DNA of 64,000 bases from positions 62,001 through 126,000 of the forward strand of contig NZ_CP051230.1 in the NCBI RefSeq assembly GCF_017792385.1, written 5' to 3'. How positions within the stretch are numbered: the stretch's first letter is position 1; each line of letters starts with the position of its first letter. Below are positions 50,086-61,824 of the stretch, piece after piece. A model generated the notes under the pieces. The model was given only the letters and a program-made list of their open reading frames with translations, was not told the origin of the DNA and ran no database searches. The DNA comes from Hyphomonas sp. (GTDB lineage: Bacteria > Pseudomonadota > Alphaproteobacteria > Caulobacterales > Hyphomonadaceae). The position numbers and the translations under genes were made by a program.

Positions 50086-51624
50086 GTGTCCGCGCCGAGC
50101 TCCCAGACCCTGACGGCCAGCGGGCCAGTCGATGATGACGTCCTGATCGTCGGGGCCGGCCTTGCAGGCCTGTTCCTCGCGCTCGAACTGGCCCCGCGCC
50201 CGTGCACCGTCATCTCGCCGGCACCCTTGGGCCAGGCCGCATCCTCTGCCTGGGCCCAGGGCGGGCTCGCTGCCGCCCTGCACCCCAAGGACAGTCCGGA
50301 ACAGCATGCCGCCGACACGGTCGCCGCCGGGGCCGGCCTGGTCGATCCGATCATCGCACGCCTGATTGCCGAGGAAGGCCCCGCCCGGGTACGGGATCTG
50401 GTCGAGTTGGGCGTGCCGTTCGACCGCACGCCAGATGGCGCGCTGGCCCTGTCGCTCGAAGCCGCCCATTCCCATCCGCGCGTCGCCCGCGTGGCCGGAG
50501 ATCTTGCCGGCAAGGCAATCATGGATGCGCTCGTCGCCGCCGTGGCCGCAGCGCCGCACATCACCGTGATTGAAGGCGCGCGGGCAACCGGCCTCCTGCA
50601 GGATGACACACGCCGGGTGGCCGGCATCATCCTGCGTGACCAGGCCGGCACGCTTTCGACCCGCACAGCCCGCGAGACCGTGCTGTGCACCGGCGGGTCC
50701 GGCGGCCTGTTCCAGGTCACCACCAATCCTCCGGAAGCCCGCGGCGACGCCGTCGCCATGGCCTGGGAAGCCGGCGCGCTGATCGCCGATCTCGAATTCG
50801 TACAGTTCCACCCGACCGCCATCGACATCGGCCGCGATCCCGCGCCACTGGCAACCGAAGCCCTGCGCGGAGAAGGCGCCACGCTGCACAACCAGGATGG
50901 CGCCGCCTTCATGCAGCGCTATCACGAGCTGGCCGAACTGGCCCCCCGCGACGAGGTTGCCCGCGCCGTCCACACCGAACGCATGGAAGGCCGCGGCGCC
51001 TTTCTGGATTGCCGCACTGCCGTTGGCGCACATTTTCCGGATCATTTCCCAACCGTGTTCGCGGCCTGCAAATCAGCCGGCATCGACCCGCGCGTCGACA
51101 TGATCCCGGTCGCGCCCGCTGCGCATTATCACATGGGCGGTATCGTCCCGGACTTCTGGGGACGCAGCAGCCTGGACGGCCTGTCCGTCTGCGGAGAATG
51201 TACCTCCACCGGCGTACATGGCGCAAATCGCCTCGCATCCAATTCCCTGCTCGAAGCCGTGGTTTTCGCACACCGGATTGCCAGCCGCCTGCGCCGCGTT
51301 GACCTGGACCAACCGGGCACGTCGCGCGGCAGTGTGCCGGGCGCCTTGCCCTTTGCCGCCCTCCAGCAATTGCGCCGCGCCATGTCCGAGAAATGCGGCG
51401 TCGTCCGCACCGGCCCCGGCATGCGGGAGGTTCTGGACCTGATTTCCGGCCTCAAGGACGCGCACGGTCCTGCCCGCGCACTGATCACGGCCGAGCTGAT
51501 TGTTCGCTCCGCCCTCAATCGCGAGGAAAGTCGCGGCGGCCATTTCCGGTCAGACCATCCTGATACGGCAGACCCGCGCCGCCAGTTCCTGATGAAGGAT
51601 TTCAAGGAGGCTGTTTGCCTATGA
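50086..51624 (+). CDS. nadB: L-aspartate oxidase
   Basis: 512 aa FAD enzyme that oxidises aspartate to iminoaspartate for NadA. FAD motif DVLIVGAGLAGLFLALEL; the fumarate-reductase-like core includes SSAWAQGGLAAAL, VLCTGGSGGLFQVTTNP, FVQFHPTAIDI and AAHYHMGGIVPDFWG then CGECTSTGVHGANRLASNSL. The start is a GTG at 50086 with no in-frame ATG near; 3 bases after the unknown secreted protein. Its stop overlaps the nadC start (ATGA). Confidence 0.96.
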   Translation: MSAPSSQTLTASGPVDDDVLIVGAGLAGLFLALELAPRPCTVISPAPLGQAASSAWAQGGLAAALHPKDSPEQHAADTVAAGAGLVDPIIARLIAEEGPARVRDLVELGVPFDRTPDGALALSLEAAHSHPRVARVAGDLAGKAIMDALVAAVAAAPHITVIEGARATGLLQDDTRRVAGIILRDQAGTLSTRTARETVLCTGGSGGLFQVTTNPPEARGDAVAMAWEAGALIADLEFVQFHPTAIDIGRDPAPLATEALRGEGATLHNQDGAAFMQRYHELAELAPRDEVARAVHTERMEGRGAFLDCRTAVGAHFPDHFPTVFAACKSAGIDPRVDMIPVAPAAHYHMGGIVPDFWGRSSLDGLSVCGECTSTGVHGANRLASNSLLEAVVFAHRIASRLRRVDLDQPGTSRGSVPGALPFAALQQLRRAMSEKCGVVRTGPGMREVLDLISGLKDAHGPARALITAELIVRSALNREESRGGHFRSDHPDTADPRRQFLMKDFKEAVCL

Positions 51625-52478
51625 CCCCGACCCCGCCCCCCTTGCCGGCCATCATTCTCGATCCGATCGTACGGCTCGCCCTGTCCGAGGATCTGGGCCG
51701 CGCCGGAGACCTGACCACAGACGCCACGATTGCAGCGGGCACTCAGATGAGCGTGGTCATCGCTGCCCGCCAGCCAGGCGTGATCGCCGGCCTGGACGTG
51801 GCCGCACACGCCTTATCCCTGATCGATCCGACGGTTCGGCTGGAAATTCACAAGGGCGATGGGGCTGCGGTGAAACCGGGTGACATCGTGGCGGAACTGA
51901 ATGGTAGCGCGCGCTCCATCCTCACCGCGGAGCGCACCATGCTGAACTTCATTGGCCGCCTCTCCGCCGTCGCCACCATGACGCGCGCCTATGTCGAAAA
52001 GGTCGCTCATACGGACGCGACAATCGTCTGCACCCGCAAGACAACGCCCGGCCATCGCGCCCTGGAGAAGCGCGCGGTGCGCTGCGGCGGCGGCACGGCC
52101 CACCGCTACGGCCTCGATGATGCCGTCCTGATCAAGGACAATCACATTGCTGCCTGCGACGGCTCCGTGGCGCTGGCGCTGGAACGGGCAAAAGCCTATG
52201 CAGGCCATCTGCGCATGATCGAGATCGAAGTGGACACGCTCGATCAGTTCGAGGAAGCCCTGAAACATGGTCCGCACGCCGTATTGCTCGACAATATGAG
52301 CCCCGAAACGCTGCGCCGCGCAGTCGAGATGAATCAGGGGCGGGTGATGCTGGAAGCTTCCGGAGGCGTCAATCTGGATACCGTTGCGTCAATCGCCGAA
52401 ACCGGGGTCGACTTCATTTCCGTCGGTGCCCTGACCCATTCGGCCCCCAATCTTGACGTGGGCATGGATGTCGTCTGA
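51621..52478 (+). CDS. nadC: Nicotinate-nucleotide pyrophosphorylase (quinolinate phosphoribosyltransferase)
   Basis: 285 aa. Makes nicotinate mononucleotide from quinolinate and PRPP. Signatures: SEDLGRAGDLTTDATI, AERTMLNFIGRLSAVATMTR, CTRKTTPGHRALEKRAVRCG then GGTAHRYGLDDAVLIKDNHI, and EASGGVNLDTVASIAETGVD. ATG 51621 overlaps the nadB stop; a TTG at 51615 is an alternative. Ends the nad cluster. Confidence 0.96.
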   Translation: MTPTPPPLPAIILDPIVRLALSEDLGRAGDLTTDATIAAGTQMSVVIAARQPGVIAGLDVAAHALSLIDPTVRLEIHKGDGAAVKPGDIVAELNGSARSILTAERTMLNFIGRLSAVATMTRAYVEKVAHTDATIVCTRKTTPGHRALEKRAVRCGGGTAHRYGLDDAVLIKDNHIAACDGSVALALERAKAYAGHLRMIEIEVDTLDQFEEALKHGPHAVLLDNMSPETLRRAVEMNQGRVMLEASGGVNLDTVASIAETGVDFISVGALTHSAPNLDVGMDVV

Positions 52479-52526
52479 CACTGCTGAAAAGGGCGATCAG
52501 TCCCGGACAGCAGGAGGAAATTGCCC

Positions 52527-53336
52527 ATGAGCCAAGCGGGCGGACGAAAGAGCATCTTCATTACCGGCGCAGCGTCCGGCATCGGCGCAGAAACCGCCCG
52601 GTATTTCTCGAAACGCGGATGGTTTTGCGGCCTGTACGATGTGAACACGGCAGGTCTGGACGAAGTCGCCGCCGAGATTGGCGCCGGAAATTGCCTGCAG
52701 GCACGGCTGGACGTACGCAGCCGCGAGGATTGGTCTGCCGCCATGCGGGACTTTTCTGACGCCACCGAAGGCGCCATGAACGTGCTCTTCAACAATGCCG
52801 GAATCGGCCGTCATGGCTGGTTCGAGGACATCACCGGCGATGACAATGACGCCATCATCGACATCAACGTCAAAGGTGTCGTCAACGGGGTGCAGGCGGC
52901 GCTGCCGCTCCTGAAGGCAACCTCCGGCGCGCGAATCGTCAACACGGCGTCCACGGCCGGGGTCGTCGGCTCGCCCCAGCTGGCCGTTTATTCCGCCACC
53001 AAGTTTGCCGTTCGGGGGCTGACCGAAGCGCTCGATGCCGAGTTCCGCGATCTGGATATCCGGGTGACCAGCCTGATGCCCTGGTTCATCGAGACGCCGA
53101 TCCTTGAAATGGGGGACCGCGAAGGCTCAAACCACAAGATGTCGGACCAGCTGCGGGAGAATGGGATGAATGTCTATCCGGTCTCCATGGCAGCCGAAAA
53201 GGCCTGGGATGCGGCCCATGGCAAGGACATTCACTATATGGTGGGCAAGGATGCCGAGCGGGCACGCTTCATGGCGCGCTGGCTGCCCGGCGCCATCCGC
53301 AAACGGGTCCGGGAAGGCGTGCCTCCCCGCGATTGA
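52527..53336 (+). CDS. Short-chain dehydrogenase/reductase (SDR)
   Basis: 269 aa classical SDR. Cofactor loop ITGAASGIGAETARYFSKRG, NNAG in VLFNNAGIGRHGWF, catalytic Ser in IVNTASTAGVVG and YxxxK in LAVYSATKFAVRGLTEAL. An acidic residue after the second strand (LYDVN) favours NAD over NADP. ATG 52527 follows AGGAGGAAA. Substrate unknown; 48 bases behind nadC and not obviously related to NAD synthesis. Confidence 0.9.
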   Translation: MSQAGGRKSIFITGAASGIGAETARYFSKRGWFCGLYDVNTAGLDEVAAEIGAGNCLQARLDVRSREDWSAAMRDFSDATEGAMNVLFNNAGIGRHGWFEDITGDDNDAIIDINVKGVVNGVQAALPLLKATSGARIVNTASTAGVVGSPQLAVYSATKFAVRGLTEALDAEFRDLDIRVTSLMPWFIETPILEMGDREGSNHKMSDQLRENGMNVYPVSMAAEKAWDAAHGKDIHYMVGKDAERARFMARWLPGAIRKRVREGVPPRD

Positions 53337-53339
53337 CCG

Positions 53340-54530
53340 CTAGTTCATGGCCCCTGCAACAGCGCCGCCGGACGCCGAGGAGATCTGCGCGGCGGTGTAG
53401 GCAGCCACCTCATCCTTGTCGGCAATCTTTTCCGACACCGGCACGTCGGCCTCGGCCGTCTTGCGTACCGTGTTGAATTTCGGCGCACCATTGGTGATCG
53501 TGCGGGTCGACGTGGAAACCATGGCCGGGGCCAGTGTCGGCGCCGGTGCATCCATCGCGACCTTTTCCAGTTTCACGTCATCCTGAGTCTTGATCACGGA
53601 CGTCGCTGCCGCGTTCACATCCCGGTCCGCCGCGGCCGTGATGACCTGCTGGCGCTTGCGGGAATAGTTCTGCCGCACCTGGGCCCATTCAGCGCCACGC
53701 GGGAAGCGGTAGAAGATGTGCAGACCGATCTTGTCGGTCTTGATCAGGCCGGCACTCCAGATCGGGTCGACATAGGTCGCATGATAGTGCGTCGCACCGC
53801 CGGTCCGCTCCTCATTGAGGTCCATCAGGACATGGGCGGCAACTTTCTGGGCATTCTCCCAGTTCCGGCCACGCGGGGCGCGGTTCATGGCGCCGTCACA
53901 GGTAAAGGTGAACTGGCAGCCGGTCGTCCGGGTTGCTCCCTGGAACACGACATCACAGATGCTGTCGGGATAGCGGTGGTCGCGCACCCGGTTGGCAATC
54001 ACCTCGGCAACAGCCATCTGGCCGCTCAGCGACTCGGTGCCGGCCTCGTAATAGATTGCCTGGGAGAGACACTTGGCCTCGTCATTGATCTTTTCGGCGC
54101 GCTTGATGTGCTCCGGACGGAACGAAACCAGCGACGACAGGGCCGCGCCATCCCGGTCCCGCGCAGCATAGCGGCTCATCGAGGAGTCCGTATCGCGCTT
54201 CAGCGTGTATTCAACCGTGCGGATCCAGGGCGTGTCCAGCAGGCTGGGAGTCATCGGATCCGCGCGCACCGTCACGCCACCATCCTCGATCGAGGCCAGG
54301 CGGGTTGCTTCGGCACGGAAATCAGCTTCGGCGCGCTTCTCCAGCTGGAGTTCGCCGAGAATTGGCAGCGTCACAGTCGCCGCAACCGCGCAGACCGCAA
54401 CGGTCGCGCCGCGTACGACGATATCTCTCTGCTCTTCGTTCGTCATAGCCATCCACCAACGCTTGAGCCGCTCTTGGAGCCCACGCATTGGCAACAGGGT
54501 CGCCCTTCGTGGTTGAAGAATCCTTAACAT
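53340..54530 (-). CDS. SleB/CwlJ-type cell wall hydrolase, membrane-anchored
   Basis: 396 aa. Basic N-terminus, then one membrane helix (residues about 39-60, GATVAVCAVAATVTLPILGE). Hydrolase_2 (SleB) domain about residues 150-280: KCLSQAIYYEAGTESLSGQM with the catalytic Glu in YYEA, then AVAEVIANRVRDHRYPDSIC and GCQFTFTCDG. A Thr/Ala/Lys-rich C-terminal tail follows. A lytic transglycosylase acting on peptidoglycan. Start ATG 54530 after GGGGAG; ATG 54488 is an alternative. Confidence 0.88.
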   Translation of the reverse strand: MLRILQPRRATLLPMRGLQERLKRWWMAMTNEEQRDIVVRGATVAVCAVAATVTLPILGELQLEKRAEADFRAEATRLASIEDGGVTVRADPMTPSLLDTPWIRTVEYTLKRDTDSSMSRYAARDRDGAALSSLVSFRPEHIKRAEKINDEAKCLSQAIYYEAGTESLSGQMAVAEVIANRVRDHRYPDSICDVVFQGATRTTGCQFTFTCDGAMNRAPRGRNWENAQKVAAHVLMDLNEERTGGATHYHATYVDPIWSAGLIKTDKIGLHIFYRFPRGAEWAQVRQNYSRKRQQVITAAADRDVNAAATSVIKTQDDVKLEKVAMDAPAPTLAPAMVSTSTRTITNGAPKFNTVRKTAEADVPVSEKIADKDEVAAYTAAQISSASGGAVAGAMN

Positions 54531-54533
54531 CAC

Positions 54534-54815
54534 CGCTCCCCAATCCCCCGGCAGACGATATATTCCGTCATGTGCAACCCGGGTGTTGTTGGTTTGTCTT
54601 AACTTGATCAGGCCCGTTTCAGGCCCTGTTCGGACTTCGATATCCGTCTCTGCGAGTACCTAGCAAGAAGCTGGCCAGATACGTCAGTGACTTTTCTGTC
54701 AGGATACATACGCCCCGATTTCACAATTTAAACCGCCACTTCAGGACAAACCCGACAAGCCCCTGTAATATCGTGGAATATTTCGGCAAATTTGATGAAA
54801 TTTCTTGCACTGCAC
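54534..54815. other. Intergenic stretch between the SleB gene and the ppdK terminator
   Basis: About 280 bases without a credible gene between the start of the SleB gene and the end of ppdK. It is AT-richer than the surroundings, contains a single TTAAC half-site (54599-54603), and probably holds the SleB promoter (minus strand). No hairpin stands out apart from the terminator that follows. Confidence 0.6.
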
Positions 54816-54845
54816 AAAAAAGGGTGTTGCGCGGACGCAACACCC
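54816..54845 (-). terminator. Rho-independent terminator of ppdK
   Basis: A 10-bp perfect stem GGGTGTTGCG / CGCAACACCC with a 4-base loop. On the minus strand it is followed by six T. Located 34 bases past the ppdK stop codon. Confidence 0.92.
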
Positions 54846-54878
54846 AAATTCTGAGCGATTCGGTCGAAGCTCTCGCGG

Positions 54879-57566
<2,688 letters not shown>

Positions 57567-57678
57567 GAATTCTGCCTTCCGATACATAAGTCGTGTCCCC
57601 CGTGCTTACGCCGGGCGAATTGCAAATCCTATGCTGCATTGCAGCGCCATTGGCCAGTGTCGGAATGGGCCCCGGACA

Positions 57679-57742
57679 TGTGACAACGTTGTTTGTGACA
57701 CATTGGCGCGTTCGCACTGAAACAGGGCGTTTCAGTGTGACA
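57679..57742. repeat. Three TGTGACA direct repeats and a hairpin upstream of ppdK
   Basis: TGTGACA occurs at 57679-57685, 57694-57700 and 57736-57742. Copies one and two flank ACAACGTTGT, a 10-bp palindrome. CACTGAAAC-AGGGC-GTTTCAGTG (57715-57737) is a perfect 9-bp-stem hairpin without a T-tract, 34 bases past the glyS stop. The 183-base gap thus looks regulatory. Confidence 0.5.
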
Positions 57743-57770
57743 CAACGGGCACGCCGCGGCCTAACCTGGA

Positions 57771-59804
57771 TCAGCCGTCAATGCGGGAGAAATCGGCCAC
57801 ACGGTGCAGCGTGTCACGGATCTGGGTGAGCAGGGCCAGGCGATTCGCCCGGACGGCCGGATCTGCGTCATTCACCATGACCGCCTCGAAGAAGGCATCG
57901 ACCGGCGCGCGCAGCCTGGCCAGTTCCGCCATGGCGCCGGTAAAGTCTTCCGCTGCCAGCGGCGCAGCAATGGCCGCCTCGACCTCTGCCAGCGCCTTGC
58001 CCAGCGCCTGCTCCTCGGCCGGGCCCTTGGCGATCAGCGCGTCGTTGACGGAGAGGTCAGACGGCAGATCGCCCTTCTTCTCCTCGGCCTTCAGAATGTT
58101 CGCCGCGCGCTTGTAGCCCGCCAGCAAATTCGCGCCGTCCTCGGCCTCCAGAAACGCCCCCAGCGCCTCGACCCGGCGCGTGATGAGCACGAGATCATCC
58201 TCGCCGAGGGCAAAGACGGCGTCGATGAGGTCGTGGCGTTGGCCTTGATCGCGCAGATATTGCTTCAGACGATCTGCGAAAAAGGAAAGCAGGTCGCTCG
58301 AGGCTTCCGCATCGGTCTGGAGTTTCAGTCGAACTTCATTCTCCAACAGAATCCGAACCACGCCCAGCGCCGCCCGGCGCAGCGCGAACGGGTCTTTTGA
58401 ACCCGTCGGCTTCTCGTCAATCGCCCAAAATCCAACCAGCGTATCCAGCTTGTCGGCCAGTGCGACCGCGATGCCCACCGGATCGGTCGGCACGGAATCG
58501 CTCGGGCCCTGAGGTTTGTAATGGTCGCGGATGGCATCGGCGACCGCCTCAGGCTCGCCGGCCTCCAGCGCATAATACCGCCCCATCACGCCCTGCAGCT
58601 CCGGGAACTCGCCAACCATCTCCGAGACAAGATCCGCCTTGGCGAGGCGCGCCGCCCGTTCGGCCAAATCCGGATCCGCGCCCACTTTCGGGGCCAGCTC
58701 CCGCGCCAGCGCCGCCACGCGTTCCACCTTGTCGCCCAGCGAGCCAAGCTCCGCCTTGAATGCAATCGTCGACAGTTTCGCCGCCATCTCGTCCAGCGGC
58801 GTCGCCTTGTCCTTTTCCCAGAAGAATCGGCCATCATCGAGCCGCGCCGACAGGACCCGCGAATTGCCTTCGGCCAGCTTCTTGCCGCCATCGGTCGCTT
58901 CGATATTGGCCACCACGATGAAATGCGGCGCCAGCTTGCCGGTCTTCTTGTCATTGACCGCGAAATATTTCTGGTGCGTCCGCATCGACAGCTGGATCAC
59001 TTCCGGCGGCAGGCTCAGGAAAGCCGGGTCCATGTCCCCCAGCACGACAACCGGCCATTCGGCCAGGCCCACCACTTCCTCCAGCAGCCCCTTGTCCTCG
59101 ATCCACTCAAGGCCGGCATCCGCGCAAACCGTCTCGATGCCGGCCAGGATCACCTCACGGCGGGCATCCCGCGTCAGCTTCACATGGCCCTGGCCTTCCA
59201 GCTGGCTTTCATAATCCTTGCGGGAGGTCACCCTGAACGGCCCACGGCCATGCACCCTATGGCCTTCGGTCTCTTTGCCGCTGGCAATGCCATCCACCTC
59301 GAACGGCACCACTTTCCCGTCCAGCACGCAGACAATCCGCTGCAGCGGGCGTACCCAGCGCAGATCTCCGGTGCCCCAGCGCATGCTCTTGGGCCAATGG
59401 AAGCCGCGAATGATGGCCGGCACGGCCTCGGCGATGATGTCTGTCGCATCGCGCCCCGGTGTCTCGATCACGGCCACGTAGAAGTCGCCCTTCTTCGGGT
59501 CCGAGCGCACCTCGGCCTGGCTGATGTCGCTGAGCCCAGCGCCCCGCAGGAAACCTTCGACCGCCTTGTCCGGCGCGCCGACCTTCGGGCCCTTGCGTTC
59601 TTCCTTCACATCGGCCGAGCGGTCCGACAGGCCATCGACAAACACGGTCAGGCGCCGCGGCCCGGACGCCGTTTCCAGCGATGCCCAGCTGAGGCCCGCC
59701 TCGCCCAACGCCTTCTCCAGCGCCGCGCCGAGATCGCTTTCTGCCTTCGCCTGCATACGCGCAGGAATTTCCTCCGAGAAGAGTTCGAGAATCAGGTCTG
59801 CCAT
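57771..59804 (-). CDS. glyS: Glycyl-tRNA synthetase beta subunit
   Basis: 677 aa. Subunit of the alpha2beta2 glycyl-tRNA synthetase that contributes tRNA recognition. Starts MADLILELFSEEIPARMQAK, the family hallmark, with GPRRLTVFVDGLSDRSADVK, then LVGFWAIDEKPTGSKDPFAL and RRAALGVVRILLE in the HD-like part, and a C-terminal anticodon-binding (DALR-like) domain ending VMVNDADPAVRANRLALLTQ. ATG 59804 is used. It is separated from glyQ by the caspase/WD40 gene on the same strand. Confidence 0.96.
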   Translation of the reverse strand: MADLILELFSEEIPARMQAKAESDLGAALEKALGEAGLSWASLETASGPRRLTVFVDGLSDRSADVKEERKGPKVGAPDKAVEGFLRGAGLSDISQAEVRSDPKKGDFYVAVIETPGRDATDIIAEAVPAIIRGFHWPKSMRWGTGDLRWVRPLQRIVCVLDGKVVPFEVDGIASGKETEGHRVHGRGPFRVTSRKDYESQLEGQGHVKLTRDARREVILAGIETVCADAGLEWIEDKGLLEEVVGLAEWPVVVLGDMDPAFLSLPPEVIQLSMRTHQKYFAVNDKKTGKLAPHFIVVANIEATDGGKKLAEGNSRVLSARLDDGRFFWEKDKATPLDEMAAKLSTIAFKAELGSLGDKVERVAALARELAPKVGADPDLAERAARLAKADLVSEMVGEFPELQGVMGRYYALEAGEPEAVADAIRDHYKPQGPSDSVPTDPVGIAVALADKLDTLVGFWAIDEKPTGSKDPFALRRAALGVVRILLENEVRLKLQTDAEASSDLLSFFADRLKQYLRDQGQRHDLIDAVFALGEDDLVLITRRVEALGAFLEAEDGANLLAGYKRAANILKAEEKKGDLPSDLSVNDALIAKGPAEEQALGKALAEVEAAIAAPLAAEDFTGAMAELARLRAPVDAFFEAVMVNDADPAVRANRLALLTQIRDTLHRVADFSRIDG

Positions 59805-59889
59805 GAAGGGGTCCAGCCAGAAGTTACAAGCCTGCACGGCATACTAGGGCGGGCGTCAGGGTCAAGCGCCGGACGTGCAGATGGGCCAA

Positions 59890-61755
59890 TCAGTCCGCGC
59901 CAAAGGTCAGCTCCCACAGCTGCAACCCGCCGCCCTTCATCGAGACGAGCAGCCGTTTTCCGTCCGGCGAGAATTCAACCCAGTTTGCGCCAAACATGCT
60001 GAGATCCTGCACGCCCGCAAGGAACGCGCCCGTCTCCGCGTCCCAGATCTTGCCGGACAGATCCATCGCGCTGGTCGCAACAAACTCCCCATCCATGCTG
60101 AACGTCGCATTCCAAAGCGGCGCGTCATGGCCGGTCAGCTCCAGCACATTGCCTTCCTCATCCCAGACCCGCGCGCTCTTGTCGGCCGAGGCGACCAGGA
60201 TGCGCTCGCCATCGGCGCTGAACATGGCATAGGTCGCGGGTAGCTCTCCGGACTCCACAACGCGCACCTGCCGGCCGGACTCGGCCTCCCACACACGCAC
60301 CGTGCCATCATTCGACGCCGTGACGATCCGGCTGGCATCCGCATTGAACCGCGCCGACCGGACCGCATCGGAATGCCCGGTCAGCCGCATCAGCTCCGCG
60401 CCGGAGCGCGCATCCCAGATGCGCACCGTCTTGTCCTGGGACGACGTGATCACCCGATCTCCGAACGGGCTGTATTCGGCATAGGTCACGACATCCTCAT
60501 GCCCGTCCAGCACCAGTCGCGCCTCCTCGCCCAGCGCGCTCCAGATGCGCGCCGTGCCGTCTTCGGACGCCGTGATGAGACGCTCTTCATTTGGGCTGAA
60601 CCGCACGGTGAGCACCGGCGCGGTATGGCCCTTCAGTTCGGTCGACTGGCCATAAAGGCTCGGCGTCATGCCGACGATCCAGAGGCGGGCTGTGTGATCG
60701 GCCGATGCACTCGCCACGAACCGCCCACTCGGGCTGTAATCCACGCCATAGACTTCGTCCGTATGCCCGCTCAGGTCGCCAAACCAGGACACCGATTTCA
60801 GCTGCAATCGCGTGCGGGCGCACGGAGGGTTGGCCAGGTTCCGGCGCGCCACCTCGGCGAACTTGCCATCCGGATATGCTTCCAGGTGACGGGCATATTT
60901 CGTACAGGGATCGACCGCGGTATAGCCGACGCTGGAAATCTCAACCCAGTCGATCGTCTCCTGATCCAGGCCGGCATCCATGCGGCATTCGCCCGCAAAG
61001 CAGTAATCCAGCGAGACATCCGAATAGATCGCCGGGCGTTGCTCGTGATTGATCGAGGCGGCAAGCGCGGCCACTTCCGTCCGGGTCTCGTCCACGCTGC
61101 GCAACAGCGGGCTGGCCGGATCGCCGAGGCGTGGCAACAGGCTGCGGGTGAAGACCGAATAGGGCGAGTCATCCTCCGGCCCCAACCGGTCCAGCGCCTT
61201 CTGCCGGGCGCCCGCCGCATAGACGACCAGTGTGCCCGGCACGATCTCCAGCCGCGACAGCCCCCGCGTCACGCTGCGCGTGCCCGTATCGAACGGATTG
61301 TCCCGGCAGGCATCCACGATGGCGAACAAGAGGCCCGGCCGGCGCGCCTTGATCTCGGCCAGCACATCATTCGACAGGGACACGGTCTGGCGCCTGAGCG
61401 CGAACTCGGACGATTCCAGCGGCGCATCCTTCAGGGCCAGGAAATTGTCGGCCCCATCAGACCAGCCATGCCCGGAGAAGATGAAGGCCACTTCATCGCC
61501 AGGCTCGATGGATTGCAGGAACCCGTCCAGCGCCTCAAGAAACTCAATCGTACCCGGATCGATCAGGCGCGTGACTTCAAAGCCCAGCTGCCCTTCGAAG
61601 GCTTCGGAATAGCCCGTCGCGTCGCCGGTCGTTTTCTGAAGGTCGGGCAGCTGTTCATAATCGCCAACACCGACGATCAAGGCGCGTTTGGTCTTGGCAT
61701 CCGCGCCGAGCGCAACGCCCAGAAACATCAGGCCGATCAGTATCCAGCGAAACAT
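59890..61755 (-). CDS. Secreted caspase-like peptidase fused to a seven-bladed WD40 propeller
   Basis: 621 aa. Signal MFRWILIGLMFLGVALGADA, so it acts outside the cytosol. The caspase/metacaspase-like domain (about residues 22-250) has the catalytic His96 in FIFSGHGWSDG and Cys150 in IVDACRDNPFDTG, preceded by ALIVGVGDYEQL. A Cys-containing linker with YARHLEAYPDGKFAEVARRN follows. Residues 328-621 are seven WD40 repeats (GHxxxV...FSPDG...TASxDxTxRIW), one full propeller. ATG 61755 follows GGGAGGA. No substrate is predictable; the propeller likely binds a partner or senses a ligand. It lies between glyQ and glyS. Confidence 0.9.
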   Translation of the reverse strand: MFRWILIGLMFLGVALGADAKTKRALIVGVGDYEQLPDLQKTTGDATGYSEAFEGQLGFEVTRLIDPGTIEFLEALDGFLQSIEPGDEVAFIFSGHGWSDGADNFLALKDAPLESSEFALRRQTVSLSNDVLAEIKARRPGLLFAIVDACRDNPFDTGTRSVTRGLSRLEIVPGTLVVYAAGARQKALDRLGPEDDSPYSVFTRSLLPRLGDPASPLLRSVDETRTEVAALAASINHEQRPAIYSDVSLDYCFAGECRMDAGLDQETIDWVEISSVGYTAVDPCTKYARHLEAYPDGKFAEVARRNLANPPCARTRLQLKSVSWFGDLSGHTDEVYGVDYSPSGRFVASASADHTARLWIVGMTPSLYGQSTELKGHTAPVLTVRFSPNEERLITASEDGTARIWSALGEEARLVLDGHEDVVTYAEYSPFGDRVITSSQDKTVRIWDARSGAELMRLTGHSDAVRSARFNADASRIVTASNDGTVRVWEAESGRQVRVVESGELPATYAMFSADGERILVASADKSARVWDEEGNVLELTGHDAPLWNATFSMDGEFVATSAMDLSGKIWDAETGAFLAGVQDLSMFGANWVEFSPDGKRLLVSMKGGGLQLWELTFGAD

Positions 61756-61824
61756 CACGCGTCCTCCCACAGGGGAAAGTCTACCCCCAAGGGCCGCGAT
61801 GGACAAATCTTCCGGCCGACGACT

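Noticed and set aside
57715..57737. Hairpin after glyS as a Rho-independent terminator
   Set aside because: The stem is good but no T-tract follows on the minus strand, so it is listed only as a repeat/regulatory element.
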